Assembly (NCBI GenBank): GCA_016931035.1
Contig: JAFGFN010000165.1
Span: 1 to 40,940, forward strand
Source: Candidatus Sumerlaeota bacterium
GTDB taxonomy: Bacteria; Sumerlaeota; Sumerlaeia; UBA8349
Direction of reading: 5' to 3'
DNA length: 40,940 bases
Shown: piece by piece, positions 23,967-32,436 of the stretch
How the letters are laid out: each line of letters begins with the position of its first letter
How positions within the stretch are numbered: position 1 is the first letter of the stretch
The notes under the pieces: model-generated
The model's database searches: none
Told to the model about the DNA's origin: nothing
Seen by the model: only the letters and a program-made list of their open reading frames with translations
Translations under genes and position numbers: made by a program

Positions 23967-25610
23967 TCACTTGGGTGCGGGCGGTTCCGCCGCTTCCCAG
24001 AGGTCGAACGACCCGACGTCGCCGATCCGACTCAGGCGGGGGGGAATCGCGATCTGCGGCGCGGGTTGGCGGATCAGAAAGTGCGTCTTCGGCGGCGCCC
24101 AGCCGAAGCAGTCCTCGAGCAGCCTAGGATCGTACAGTCCCCACACTTTCCCGGGCCACCGGGAGTGGTAGCGGATCATCCAGAAGACATGGTAGTCCCG
24201 ATGCGGGTACACAACCAGGTGTTCGTTCGGGATTTGTATATAGTGGGAAGGAACCGGGCGCGAACCGCCCGACTCGGTCTCGAGTCCCGCCACGACCTCC
24301 AACACCTCGCGATCGACGCCGTAGGCGTTTGGATAGGTGGAACGCGCAATATAGAAGGAGGAAAGCGCGCACAATGCCGAGAAGACCGCGACCGCGGGCC
24401 GCGCGATACGCCGGATCCGCGTCGACGGGGCATTCCACAGAAACGCCAAGGGCCCCGTTCCTACGCAAATGAGCGGTAACAGGATGAACAGCGTGTAGCG
24501 CGCACGGCAGTTCGATCCGATCCCGCCCTTGATCGAGATCAGCATACTGACGAGGAACAGGGCGGCGAGCGCGCAGACGAAGACGAGGGCGTCGCGGCGG
24601 CGCGACACCCAGGCGAGGAGAATCCCCGCGGCCGGCAGCGCGAGGAATCGCCAGTGGTCGAGCCAGAGAATCGTCGGGTAAGCGAGAAACGCTTTCCACG
24701 GCGAGGAGAGATCGTAGAAGAGGTTCGTATCGACGTTGCTCTTGGCGCAATTCTCGAGGAAGGCGAATGCAGACCCCAGACGGACGGCGCTCGAGATCAT
24801 CCAAGCGAGCGGAAACGCGGCGATGAGAAGGCATCCGAGCGCGGGCAGCCAGGCCCGCGAGCGACTGTCCGGACTCCGCAGGAGACGCAAGAATCGGTAG
24901 ACGAGGAAGAGCCCGAGCGCGGCCCCGAAATACCACATTTCGTAGCGGAACGCGTTGCCGAACCCGACGCACGCGGCGCTGAGGAGAAAGAGCGCGTCGG
25001 CTCGAGCGCGGAGCCGGGTGGCGGCGGGCGCGTTTCTTGAGGCGATCCATCCGGCCAACCAGAAGTCCATCGCGGCCAGCACCGCGGGAAAGAAGAAGAC
25101 TTCGGATTGAGGGTTGATCGCGCCCCACAGAATCATCTCCTCGGTTCCGACCAGGAGTCCGGCGAACAAGCCGGCCATCGTCGAGTTCCAGAGCCGCCGC
25201 GCGAGCGACATGGTGAAGTAGATCGCGACGCCATAGCCCGCCAGGCTGGTGAACGCCACGACCATCCGCATGTTGCCGAGAATGCGGTACAGGGCGCCCA
25301 GGATGACGGCCTGACCCGAGAGCCAGATATGGTCGTTCGGGGCAAAGAAGGGGTGCTCGGCCCAGTCGAGCGCGTAATTCGCCCGGCAGTATTCATCCCC
25401 TCCCTGCAGGAAGGCGTGCCCCACGCGAAACAATGAGAGCGATCCCAGGAAAACCGTCAAGGCGAGAGCGATACAAAACGGCCAGCCGTAGGCGGGAGGC
25501 GCGGGCCCTTCGCCGCCTTCGTCCGAACGGCCGCGCAGGCGCGCGGCGAGCGCCGCCGCGGCGAGTCCGAGCGCCAGCCCAACCCAGAAGACGGCCGTTT
25601 CGGCTCTCAT
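23967..25610 (-). CDS. Polytopic membrane glycosyltransferase, GT39/PMT-like
   Basis: The 547-residue protein has about ten to twelve transmembrane helices and a soluble C-terminal tail of about 130 residues. After the first helices a loop holds GGDEYCRANYALDW; an acidic pair in this first extracytoplasmic loop is the hallmark of the GT39/ArnT superfamily of lipid-linked sugar transferases. It would transfer sugar from a polyprenyl carrier outside the membrane; acceptor unknown. GGAATGACTCC precedes the ATG. The gene begins 4 bp after the ferritin-like gene, so they are co-transcribed. Confidence 0.78.
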   Translation of the reverse strand: MRAETAVFWVGLALGLAAAALAARLRGRSDEGGEGPAPPAYGWPFCIALALTVFLGSLSLFRVGHAFLQGGDEYCRANYALDWAEHPFFAPNDHIWLSGQAVILGALYRILGNMRMVVAFTSLAGYGVAIYFTMSLARRLWNSTMAGLFAGLLVGTEEMILWGAINPQSEVFFFPAVLAAMDFWLAGWIASRNAPAATRLRARADALFLLSAACVGFGNAFRYEMWYFGAALGLFLVYRFLRLLRSPDSRSRAWLPALGCLLIAAFPLAWMISSAVRLGSAFAFLENCAKSNVDTNLFYDLSSPWKAFLAYPTILWLDHWRFLALPAAGILLAWVSRRRDALVFVCALAALFLVSMLISIKGGIGSNCRARYTLFILLPLICVGTGPLAFLWNAPSTRIRRIARPAVAVFSALCALSSFYIARSTYPNAYGVDREVLEVVAGLETESGGSRPVPSHYIQIPNEHLVVYPHRDYHVFWMIRYHSRWPGKVWGLYDPRLLEDCFGWAPPKTHFLIRQPAPQIAIPPRLSRIGDVGSFDLWEAAEPPAPK

Positions 25611-25614
25611 GGAG

Positions 25615-26100
25615 TCATTCCGTCGCCCGGTCTTCGGGGCCGTGCCAACCGGCGAACTCGACGAGACGGCGCTGGTGGTTCTCGGTGAGTCCTCTCAGAC
25701 CCCTGAGAATCCCCTGCGCCCGTTCGTCGTGTCCGTCGAAGATCTCGAAGAAACCCTTCTCGATCATTCCCCGTTCGATTTCGATCGCGGTTTCCAGGGC
25801 TTGTTGAAGCGTTATCTCGTTCCGCTGCGCGCGGGAAGTCTCTTCCTTCGCGCGGTCGATGCCTTCCTGAATCCACACAGGATCGAAGGTCGGACCGGCT
25901 CGCGAGACGTCGATCTCGAGACTCTTGCTGAGCGTGCGGAGTTGCGCGGCGTGGCTTCTCTCCTCGGCGGCCAGCCCCGCCCAGAGGGCCTGCGTCTCGA
26001 CGAAACGGGTGCCGTAGGCTCGGTAGAGCTCCGCGGCTGCTTCCTCGTTTTCGATCAGGAGCGATAGGATCTTCTGCGCGGCGTCGGGTTTGGAAGGCAT
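25615..26100 (-). CDS. Ferritin-like/rubrerythrin-like diiron protein
   Basis: With the ATG at 26100 (AGAAGGA upstream) the protein is 161 residues and appears as a four-helix bundle. Candidate metal ligands are Glu20 in helix A, Glu47 and His50 (AEERSH) in helix B, Glu107 or Glu109 in helix C, and Glu140 with His142 (LTENH) in helix D. It may scavenge peroxide or handle iron in the cytoplasm. No rubredoxin domain is attached. A longer frame to 26304 is open but Arg/Ser-rich and overlaps the divergent promoter region. Confidence 0.72.
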   Translation of the reverse strand: MPSKPDAAQKILSLLIENEEAAAELYRAYGTRFVETQALWAGLAAEERSHAAQLRTLSKSLEIDVSRAGPTFDPVWIQEGIDRAKEETSRAQRNEITLQQALETAIEIERGMIEKGFFEIFDGHDERAQGILRGLRGLTENHQRRLVEFAGWHGPEDRATE

Positions 26101-26197
26101 TCGAGACGGTCCTTCTCTCGGCGGAATGACCGACACGGTATGAACGAAACGGGAAGACGACCCTCCGGGTCGAAAACCGGGTCGGGATATCGCTATT

Positions 26198-26226
26198 AGA
26201 CTATATCCGCGGCGCGGCGCAGTCAA
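26198..26226 (-). promoter_or_regulatory. Possible promoter for the ferritin-like gene
   Basis: On the minus strand TTGACT (26226-26221) is followed by either TATAGT (26205-26200, spacing 15) or TAGTCT (26203-26198, spacing 17). It points to the ferritin-like gene about 100 bases away. Confidence 0.35.
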
Positions 26227-26258
26227 ACAACTTCGCGTCGGCGGGTCGGCGTTTTGAC

Positions 26259-26288
26259 TTGACCATTCAGGGCGAATCGTTCGATCAT
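26259..26288 (+). promoter_or_regulatory. Possible promoter for lepB
   Basis: TTGACC (26259-26264), 18 bp, GATCAT (26283-26288) precede the lepB start codon at 26319 by 30 bases. Five and four of six positions match the sigma-70 boxes. Confidence 0.4.
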
Positions 26289-26318
26289 TCTCGCGCCGAG
26301 ACAAGGGCGAAAGACACC

Positions 26319-27215
26319 ATGAGCGCTCCTAGAACAAACCCCGGCCCGGCTGCCAAGGCCGCCGAGACGAAGCCGCCTGCCAGCCTGACAGCCTCGATTC
26401 GCGAGTGGACCGACGCCCTGGTGATCGCGTTCCTGCTGGCGATGTTCATTCGCCTTTTCGTGGCGGAGTTCTTCAAGATCCCCTCGCCGTCGATGACGCC
26501 CACCCTTTTGGGAACCGAGCCGCCGCGCCAAGCCGTCAGCTATTACGACGTGAACGGCGACGGGAGCGACGATTTGATTCTTCGCTCCGGCGCCGAGTGC
26601 GACGTCTACGAGCGCGAGGACGGAACGTACCGCTTCGCGGGGACGTTCTATCCCGATTCCGCGCAACGTCAGCTGTGGATGCATCGCCAAAAGAATCGCC
26701 AGGACCGGATCGTCGTGTCCAAGTTCCTCTACTGGTTCTCGCCTCCCCAGCGGGGCGATATCGTGGTCTTCAAGGTGCCCGAGGCGATCTTCGAGCCGTC
26801 GAAGCCGATCTATATCAAGCGGGTCGCGGGCCTTCCGGGCGAGACCCTGACCTTCGAACCAACGCCCGGCAAACCCGGACACGAGGAGACGATGGGCCGT
26901 CTGGTCGCCGACGGCCGGCGGGTTGAACAACCCTCTTTCTTCGCCCGTCATCTCTACGAGTACCGCGACCTCCAGCGCGCGTCGCTCGTCCACGCGCCCA
27001 GCTACGCCAGGTATCGTCTCCACGGCGTTCGCGCCGATCTGGTCGAGGCCCAGGTGCCCGAGGATGGGGTTTATACCTTCGGCGACAACACGATCAGCAG
27101 TCTCGACAGCCGATACTGGGGCGCCGTCGCGCGCGACCGCTTGCGGGGCCGCGCCATATTCCGATGCAATCTCCACTACTTCCCCTATATCCAGTTTCCG
27201 GGTTTTCTGAAGTAG
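26319..27215 (+). CDS. lepB: Signal peptidase I with inserted Ca-loop-like segment
   Basis: The 298-residue inner-membrane protease removes signal peptides of exported proteins. One transmembrane helix (about 30-50) is followed by the catalytic Ser58 (IPSPSMTPTL), the general base Lys167 (YIKRVAGLPGE) and the family box GDNTISSLDSRYWG near the C-terminus. The Ser-Lys distance of about 109 residues is roughly twice that of E. coli LepB. The extra stretch includes DVNGDGSDD (77-85), the pattern of a calcium-binding loop as in EF-hands and FG-GAP repeats. The start at 26319 leaves out 20 residues of the longest frame; the ribosome site (AGGGCGAAAG) is modest. Confidence 0.9.
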   Translation: MSAPRTNPGPAAKAAETKPPASLTASIREWTDALVIAFLLAMFIRLFVAEFFKIPSPSMTPTLLGTEPPRQAVSYYDVNGDGSDDLILRSGAECDVYEREDGTYRFAGTFYPDSAQRQLWMHRQKNRQDRIVVSKFLYWFSPPQRGDIVVFKVPEAIFEPSKPIYIKRVAGLPGETLTFEPTPGKPGHEETMGRLVADGRRVEQPSFFARHLYEYRDLQRASLVHAPSYARYRLHGVRADLVEAQVPEDGVYTFGDNTISSLDSRYWGAVARDRLRGRAIFRCNLHYFPYIQFPGFLK

Positions 27216-27285
27216 GGCGATTCGCAGAGATGAGTGCGGGTCCGCGGTTTCGTCCGTCCGCAACCTGCACCCGGAGGTCCCGTTC

Positions 27286-27468
27286 ATGAAGGCGATAGTC
27301 AAGATCCTCCTCGCGCTCGAGATTCCCGACGATCCGGCGGCGCGCAGGCGTTTTCAGGAGATCGTTTCCGCGCTCGAACCCGTGTTGCCCGGCGAGTGCG
27401 AGGTGCGGGATTTCAAGATGGTCGAGGACGGGACGGGGCGCCTTCTCGAGACGCGCGATGCGCGGTAG
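27286..27468 (+). CDS. Small hypothetical protein
   Basis: The 60-residue frame starts at an ATG with GGAGG at good distance (GGAGGTCCCGTTC). The protein looks like a compact alpha/beta fold with an opening strand IVKILLALEI and a helix AARRRFQEIVSALE, and is mildly acidic. I recognise no family. It lies between lepB and an HTH gene on the same strand, 70 bp after lepB. Confidence 0.55.
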   Translation: MKAIVKILLALEIPDDPAARRRFQEIVSALEPVLPGECEVRDFKMVEDGTGRLLETRDAR

Positions 27469-27562
27469 CCGGGCCGCACTGCATGGGTCATCGGCAACGT
27501 GTGGGGTCGGGCTCGTCGCGGAAGATGCGGTAGACACTCACCTAAGGAACAGGAGGAATCCT

Positions 27563-28021
27563 ATGAGCAAGGTAGTCGAAGCACTGCGGTCCGAGATCAC
27601 GCGGCTTTCCAGGAAGGAGATCCGCCTTGCCGTCTCGCCTATGGCGAGAGGCGTCGCGAGTCTTCGCCGTTCGGTCCAGGATCTGAACAAGCGGATGGCG
27701 GCGGTCGAGAGACAGGTGAAGCATCTGTCGGCCGGCGCCGCGTCGGGGAAGTCGTCGGCCGAGATTGCGCGGATGCAGACCGAAGGCGCGCGCATGTCTC
27801 CGTACCTGATGAAGAAGGTGCGCAAGCGCCTCGGCATCTCGCAGGGCGAGCTGGCCGCGCTCGTCGGCGTCAGCGCGCCCGCCGTCGCCTCGTGGGAGCA
27901 GGGGCGCGCCAAGCCCCGGGCCGAGTCGCGGGCGGCCGTCATCGCGCTGCGAAACATGACGCCGACCGAGGCGAGCGAAGCGCTGCGGAGCAAGAAGACG
28001 CGCCGCCGGAAGAGGCGCTAG
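27563..28021 (+). CDS. XRE-type helix-turn-helix protein with basic tail
   Basis: The 152-residue protein begins at the ATG at 27563 after AGGAGGAATCCT. An N-terminal helical stretch with a likely coiled coil (about 30-55) precedes an XRE/Cro-type helix-turn-helix (about 84-125, LGISQGELAALVGVSAPAVASWEQG). The C-terminus ends in a strongly basic RSKKTRRRKRR. It is probably a DNA-binding regulator; its target is unknown. Its stop codon overlaps the convergent larB stop by 3 bp. Confidence 0.85.
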   Translation: MSKVVEALRSEITRLSRKEIRLAVSPMARGVASLRRSVQDLNKRMAAVERQVKHLSAGAASGKSSAEIARMQTEGARMSPYLMKKVRKRLGISQGELAALVGVSAPAVASWEQGRAKPRAESRAAVIALRNMTPTEASEALRSKKTRRRKRR

Positions 28022-28764
28022 GGCCGGTTGATGAGATTGGCGACGTAGGCCGCGCCGAACCCGTTGTCGATGTTCACCACCGTGACGTTCGACGCGCACG
28101 AGTTGAGCATACCCAGAAGAGCGGACAAGCCGCCGAAGGAAGCTCCGTACCCCACGCTGGTCGGGACCGCGATGACCGGACAACTCACCAGGCCGCCGAC
28201 GACCGACGGCATGGCGCCCTCCATCCCCGCGACGGCGACGACGACCCGCGCTTTGTCCAAAACGTGCGATTCCCCGAGGAGTCGGTGAATACCGGCCACG
28301 CCGACGTCGTAGACGCGATCCACGGGGCTGCCGAGAACCTCGGCCGTGACCGCGGCCTCTTCGGCCACCGGCATGTCCGACGTCCCCGCCGCGACGACGG
28401 CGATCCGACCCTCCTTAGGCGGGCGACTCTCGTTCACCTTGTAGAAGCATCGTCCGATCTCGTTGTACTCGAGTCCCGGAGCGACCTCGAGACACTTCTC
28501 GTACACGGTCCGCGAGGCGCGGGTTCCGAGAATCGTCTGACCCGCCTCGGCGAGTTGTCCGACGATCCCGGCGATCTGTTCGGGCCGTTTCCCCTCGCAA
28601 TAGATGACCTCCGCCGCGTGGCGGCGGAGCCGGCGATGAAGGTCCACCTTCGCGTAGCCCAAATCGACATAGGGCAGACGCGAGATGCGCTCGGTCGCGT
28701 CTTCGATCGAGACGCTTCCGTCGCGGACGCCGTTGAGAAGATCGGACAGTGTTTCCGGGTTCAT
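28018..28764 (-). CDS. larB: Nickel pincer cofactor biosynthesis protein LarB
   Basis: The 248-residue protein matches LarB, related to the PurE carboxylase fold. LarB carboxylates and hydrolyses nicotinic acid adenine dinucleotide in making the nickel-pincer cofactor of lactate racemase and related LarA enzymes. Motifs include YCEGKRPEQIAGI, AGTSDMPVAEEA, AGMEGAMPSVVGGLV and PTSVGYGASFGG. The ATG at 28764 (AAGG five bases upstream) fits the family N-terminus; another ATG at 28776 is possible. No larA, larC or larE is in the window, so its pathway partners must be elsewhere. Confidence 0.92.
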   Translation of the reverse strand: MNPETLSDLLNGVRDGSVSIEDATERISRLPYVDLGYAKVDLHRRLRRHAAEVIYCEGKRPEQIAGIVGQLAEAGQTILGTRASRTVYEKCLEVAPGLEYNEIGRCFYKVNESRPPKEGRIAVVAAGTSDMPVAEEAAVTAEVLGSPVDRVYDVGVAGIHRLLGESHVLDKARVVVAVAGMEGAMPSVVGGLVSCPVIAVPTSVGYGASFGGLSALLGMLNSCASNVTVVNIDNGFGAAYVANLINRP

Positions 28765-28804
28765 GGTTGCCTTCATTCCTTTTCCGCGAGTTTCGGAAAG
28801 AAAC

Positions 28805-28840
28805 AGGACCAATAGGTCCTATCCGACCTATAGGCCCTAT
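28805..28840. repeat. Degenerate 9-bp tandem repeat upstream of larB
   Basis: Four units of nine bases, AGGACCAAT, AGGTCCTAT, CCGACCTAT, AGGCCCTAT, run in tandem. Because each unit is partly palindromic, the block can also fold: 28811-28822 pairs with 28829-28840 at 11 of 12 positions. On the minus strand it is followed by CCTGTTTCTTTCC, so it may reduce read-through from coaBC into larB. Confidence 0.7.
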
Positions 28841-28865
28841 TTGATTCCTGTGCGCGCTCCGCCGT

Positions 28866-30095
28866 CTACTCCGTTCTCGTCCGCGACTCGGCGATGAAAT
28901 CCCAGATCGGCCCCGCAAGGTCTTCTTTCGCCATCCGATCGAGCGTCGATTCGCGGCCCGAGCGGTCGAGGAGCGTCACCGCGTTGTCGTCGGCCCCGAA
29001 GGCCGGATTGCGGTCCGAGACTTCGTTGGCCACGATCACGTCGAATCCCTTGGCTTCCATCTTGGCCCGGGCGTTGGCCGCCAGGTTCTCCGTTTCGGCG
29101 GCGAACCCGACGAAGATCTGTCCCGGAATCCGACGCGCCGCGGCTTCGCGCGCAACGTCGGGCGTGCGGACGAGAGTGAGCGTCTCGCGCTCGCCTCTCG
29201 TCTCCTTCTTGGTCTTGACATCGGACGGGTTCTCGGGCGCATAGTCGGCCACCGCAGCCGAGAAGACGCAGACGTCCTGCCCCGCCAGATGTTCGAGAAC
29301 GGCGTCGCACATCTCGCGCGCCGTTCGCACCCGCACCACCGCCTCCATGCGCGGCGGAGGGGCGATCTCGACGGGACCGGCAATCAGCGTGACGCGGGCT
29401 CCGCGTCGGCGGGCTTCGCGCGCGAGGGCGAAACCCATGCGGCCCGACGAAGGATTCGAAACGTGGCGCACGGGATCGATCGGCTCGACCGTCGGACCCG
29501 CCGTGATCAGAACGCGCCGCCCCGCCAGGTCGCCCGCGTGGGCGCGCAGTACGTCCTCGAGGGCCGCCAGGATCGTTTCGGCGTCGGCCAAACGTCCCGC
29601 CCCCTCCTCACCGCACGCCAGATCGCCCGACTCGGGCTCGACGATCCGCACGCCGCGCTCGCGCAAGAGCGCGATGTTGGCCGTCGTCTGCGGGTGCTCC
29701 CACATGGCGGTGTTCATCGCCGGGGACACGACGACCGGCCCGCGGAACGCCAGGACCGTGGTCGAAAGCGGATCGTCGGCCAGGCCCGACGCCATCTTGG
29801 AAATCGTGTTGGCCGTGGCGGGAGCGATCAACAACGCGTCGCCCCAACGCGCGTAGGCGATGTGTTCGATTTCCCACGCCCGCTCGCGCTCGAACATCTC
29901 CGAATAGACGGGACGTCCCGAGAGCGTTTCGAAGGTGAGAGGGGCAACGAATTCGGTGGCCGAGCGGGTCATGACGACCTGGACTTCGCCGCCCGCCTTG
30001 ACGATGCGGCGACAAATCTCGGCGCTCTTATAGGCCGCGATCCCGCCGCTCACCCCGAGCAGAATCCGAGAGCCGTGGAAGATTGTGTCCTGCAC
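28866..30095 (-). CDS. coaBC: Bifunctional phosphopantothenoylcysteine decarboxylase/phosphopantothenate-cysteine ligase
   Basis: The 409-residue protein joins the two steps that turn 4'-phosphopantothenate and cysteine into 4'-phosphopantetheine for coenzyme A. The N-terminal flavoprotein CoaC domain (1-about 185) has GVSGGIAAYK, His78, Asn128 in PAMN and Cys161 in GDLACGEEG. The C-terminal CoaB domain starts with LITAGPTVEPIDPVRHVSNPS and keeps AAVADYAP. The length is normal. It begins 4 bp after the nfo stop, so it is co-transcribed with that gene. Confidence 0.96.
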   Translation of the reverse strand: MQDTIFHGSRILLGVSGGIAAYKSAEICRRIVKAGGEVQVVMTRSATEFVAPLTFETLSGRPVYSEMFERERAWEIEHIAYARWGDALLIAPATANTISKMASGLADDPLSTTVLAFRGPVVVSPAMNTAMWEHPQTTANIALLRERGVRIVEPESGDLACGEEGAGRLADAETILAALEDVLRAHAGDLAGRRVLITAGPTVEPIDPVRHVSNPSSGRMGFALAREARRRGARVTLIAGPVEIAPPPRMEAVVRVRTAREMCDAVLEHLAGQDVCVFSAAVADYAPENPSDVKTKKETRGERETLTLVRTPDVAREAAARRIPGQIFVGFAAETENLAANARAKMEAKGFDVIVANEVSDRNPAFGADDNAVTLLDRSGRESTLDRMAKEDLAGPIWDFIAESRTRTE

Positions 30096-30099
30096 GACG

Positions 30100-30978
30100 C
30101 TACCTCTTCATCAATCCCAGAAGGATCTTCATGTTCTCCACGTCTTCCTTCATATCGGGTCCCTTGGGGGTTTCGAGAACCTTCGGAACGTCGCGCAGCG
30201 CCGGATCGGTCATCACGCATCGAAACGCGTCGAGCCCGAGACGCCCCTTCCCGATATGGTCGTGACGATCGAGCCGGCCGCCCAGATCGCCCTTCGCGTC
30301 GTTCAGATGGACCGCCAGGAGGTTCTTGAGGCCGACGACCCGGTCGAATTCCTTCATGGTCTCCTTGTAGGCCTTGGGCGTGCGAAGGTCGTAACCCGCG
30401 GCGAAGGCGTGACACGTGTCGAAACACGCTCCCGCGCGCGAACGGTCCGAGACGCTCTCGATCAAATAGGCGATCTGCTCGAACTTGTAGCCCAGATTGG
30501 TCCCTTGTCCCGCCGTGATTTCGAAGGCGATCGAGACCTGGGCGTCGGGGGTGCGCGCGAAGACCGCGTCGATCCCTTCGACCACGCGCTGGAGGCCCCA
30601 CTCGTCGCCCTCGCCCATGTGCGAGCCGGGATGAATGACGATGAACGGAACGCCGAGCCGGGCGGCGCGCTCGACCTCGTCGGTCATCGAGTCGATCGAC
30701 TTGCGGTACAGAGCGTCCTTGGGCGAGGCGAGGTTGATGAGATAGCTATCGTGTCCGAAGACGATTCGCACGCCGCTTGCCGCGAGTTTTCGCTTGAACT
30801 CCGCGGCCTCGTCGTCGCCGATCGGTTTCGCCCGCCATCGATTGCTGCTCTTGAGGAAGATCTGGACGGCGGTGCATCCGATCGAGTCGCCCCGCTCGAT
30901 GGCGAGAGGCGTCCCGCCCGCAATCGACATGTGCGCGCCCAGGAGGGGGCGTGGAGCCGTCGTCTTCTTCGTCGCCAT
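30100..30978 (-). CDS. nfo: Deoxyribonuclease IV (endonuclease IV)
   Basis: The 292-residue TIM-barrel enzyme cuts DNA 5' to abasic sites in base-excision repair. Zinc-site motifs typical of Nfo are present: GAHMSIAGG, VIHPGSHMGEG, FEITAGQG, CFDTCHAFAAGYD, VHLNDAK and DRHDHIGKG. It lies downstream of the lipid-type genes after a 117-bp gap and just upstream of coaBC. There is no direct functional link to mutY, though both repair oxidised or missing bases. Confidence 0.96.
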   Translation of the reverse strand: MATKKTTAPRPLLGAHMSIAGGTPLAIERGDSIGCTAVQIFLKSSNRWRAKPIGDDEAAEFKRKLAASGVRIVFGHDSYLINLASPKDALYRKSIDSMTDEVERAARLGVPFIVIHPGSHMGEGDEWGLQRVVEGIDAVFARTPDAQVSIAFEITAGQGTNLGYKFEQIAYLIESVSDRSRAGACFDTCHAFAAGYDLRTPKAYKETMKEFDRVVGLKNLLAVHLNDAKGDLGGRLDRHDHIGKGRLGLDAFRCVMTDPALRDVPKVLETPKGPDMKEDVENMKILLGLMKR

Positions 30979-31095
30979 GTCGCGCTGGGCGCCTTTCTCC
31001 CATTCCCTAAGGAAAACGGGGTATTCGTAACATTCTATGCCCGACGAGAGAACGGCGCTATGGAAATTCGGCCCACAGCGAGGGCCCGCAATGAG

Positions 31096-32436
31096 TCAGC
31101 CGTCGGCATCGCGCGGCGAACGAAGCGGGGCGGCGACCTCGGCGCGAAGATAGGGCCAGTAGCGAATCGCGTCGGCGACGATCGACAGAAGATTCACGGC
31201 GATGCAGGCCGATTCGAGACCGAGCGCGAGGGTTCGCCACACGGCTCCGACCGTCGCGGGCGAAAACAACAGGAACTCGTAGACGCAGCAAACCGTGAGA
31301 TAGGTCAGGAAGGCGCGTGCCTGAAACGCGCGGCCCGCCGGGTGCTCGGCGCCGTGCATCGCCCCGACGGAGACGAGAAGCGAGACCAGTTGGTCTCGGG
31401 AGAGCGAGACCACGGCGAGAACCAGGAGAAGGCCGCCGTGAGAAGGGTCGCCCCCCATCCCGGCCAGAAAGACAAACGTCGTCAGCGTGACGAGGAAGTA
31501 CAGATTGTCGGCCAACGGGTCTCCGTGCTTGCCCAACTGCGTGACGACACGGAACTTGCGCGCCAGGTAGCCGTCGAAGAGATCCGTGAGCGCGCAGACG
31601 ATCAAGATCGCCAGCGAGATCGAGAACAACGTCGTATGCCAGCTCGATCCGACAAGAAGCCAGGAGTTTTCCTGGCGCACGGCGCCCAGAAGATTCACCA
31701 GTAGAAACCCGAGAATCAGGGGGAATCGAACGGCGGTGAGAGACGTGATCAGGATGAATCGCCACCCTCGGCCCTGTCCCGAGTTCAGAGCCCCTTTTCC
31801 GTCTTCCCCGTCGGTCGAGAAGAGCTCGCGGAGAACGTAGGGGCCGTACCGACGAGTATACGTCCAGATCGAGAGAAGGGTGAGGCCGAGACCGACGGCT
31901 TCGAGAAAGTAGATGAACGGACGCGAGAGCTGGAGCCACCAGCCGTCGGGAACCTCGATGAACCAATAGACGGTGCAAATCGTCACGAACAGAAACGTCG
32001 TCCGGATCTTGCCGATCCAACTGGCTTTGCTGTCCACCTTGTAGCGGGCGCAGATTTCGCGCAGGAACGTGAGCCATTGATCGCGGGCGAGAAGGATCAC
32101 GGCGATCAGAACGAGGATCCGGCAGTGAATCAGGGGTTCTCCGCGCAGGAGCGCGCGATAGACCAGGGTGGGAAGGGTGACGATGAAGAAGACCTTGTCG
32201 ATGACGGGATCGAAGCTCCCGCCGAGTCGGGTAACCAGGTTGAACTTCCGCGCGAAATAGCCGTCGAGGAGATCCGTAACCGCCGAGAGCACCGCCGCGC
32301 AGAACGCGATCGAGAACGCGATGGGATGGTCGCCCGCGTCGAGCCAGAGACTCACGGCGAGGAAGACAAGGATCAGGGGGAGTCGCCCGATCGTGAGCGA
32401 CATGACCCAGATGTACTTGATGAGGGTGGTTCTCAT
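31096..32436 (-). CDS. Fused double CDP-alcohol phosphatidyltransferase
   Basis: The 446-residue membrane protein is two CDP-alcohol phosphatidyltransferase domains in tandem. Each has the full catalytic motif D-x2-D-G-x2-A-R-x8-G-x3-D-x3-D: the first with Asp55, Asp58, Asp76, Asp80, the second with Asp285, Asp288, Asp306, Asp310. Each half has about six membrane helices, and a hydrophilic link lies about 205-225. Single-domain members are about 200 residues and join a CDP-linked lipid or alcohol to an acceptor alcohol. Here the two active sites may work in sequence or as a built-in dimer. The ATG at 32436 overlaps the HAD gene stop as ATGA. The longer frame to 33066 runs antisense-like through the HAD gene and is rejected. 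Confidence 0.88.
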   Translation of the reverse strand: MRTTLIKYIWVMSLTIGRLPLILVFLAVSLWLDAGDHPIAFSIAFCAAVLSAVTDLLDGYFARKFNLVTRLGGSFDPVIDKVFFIVTLPTLVYRALLRGEPLIHCRILVLIAVILLARDQWLTFLREICARYKVDSKASWIGKIRTTFLFVTICTVYWFIEVPDGWWLQLSRPFIYFLEAVGLGLTLLSIWTYTRRYGPYVLRELFSTDGEDGKGALNSGQGRGWRFILITSLTAVRFPLILGFLLVNLLGAVRQENSWLLVGSSWHTTLFSISLAILIVCALTDLFDGYLARKFRVVTQLGKHGDPLADNLYFLVTLTTFVFLAGMGGDPSHGGLLLVLAVVSLSRDQLVSLLVSVGAMHGAEHPAGRAFQARAFLTYLTVCCVYEFLLFSPATVGAVWRTLALGLESACIAVNLLSIVADAIRYWPYLRAEVAAPLRSPRDADG

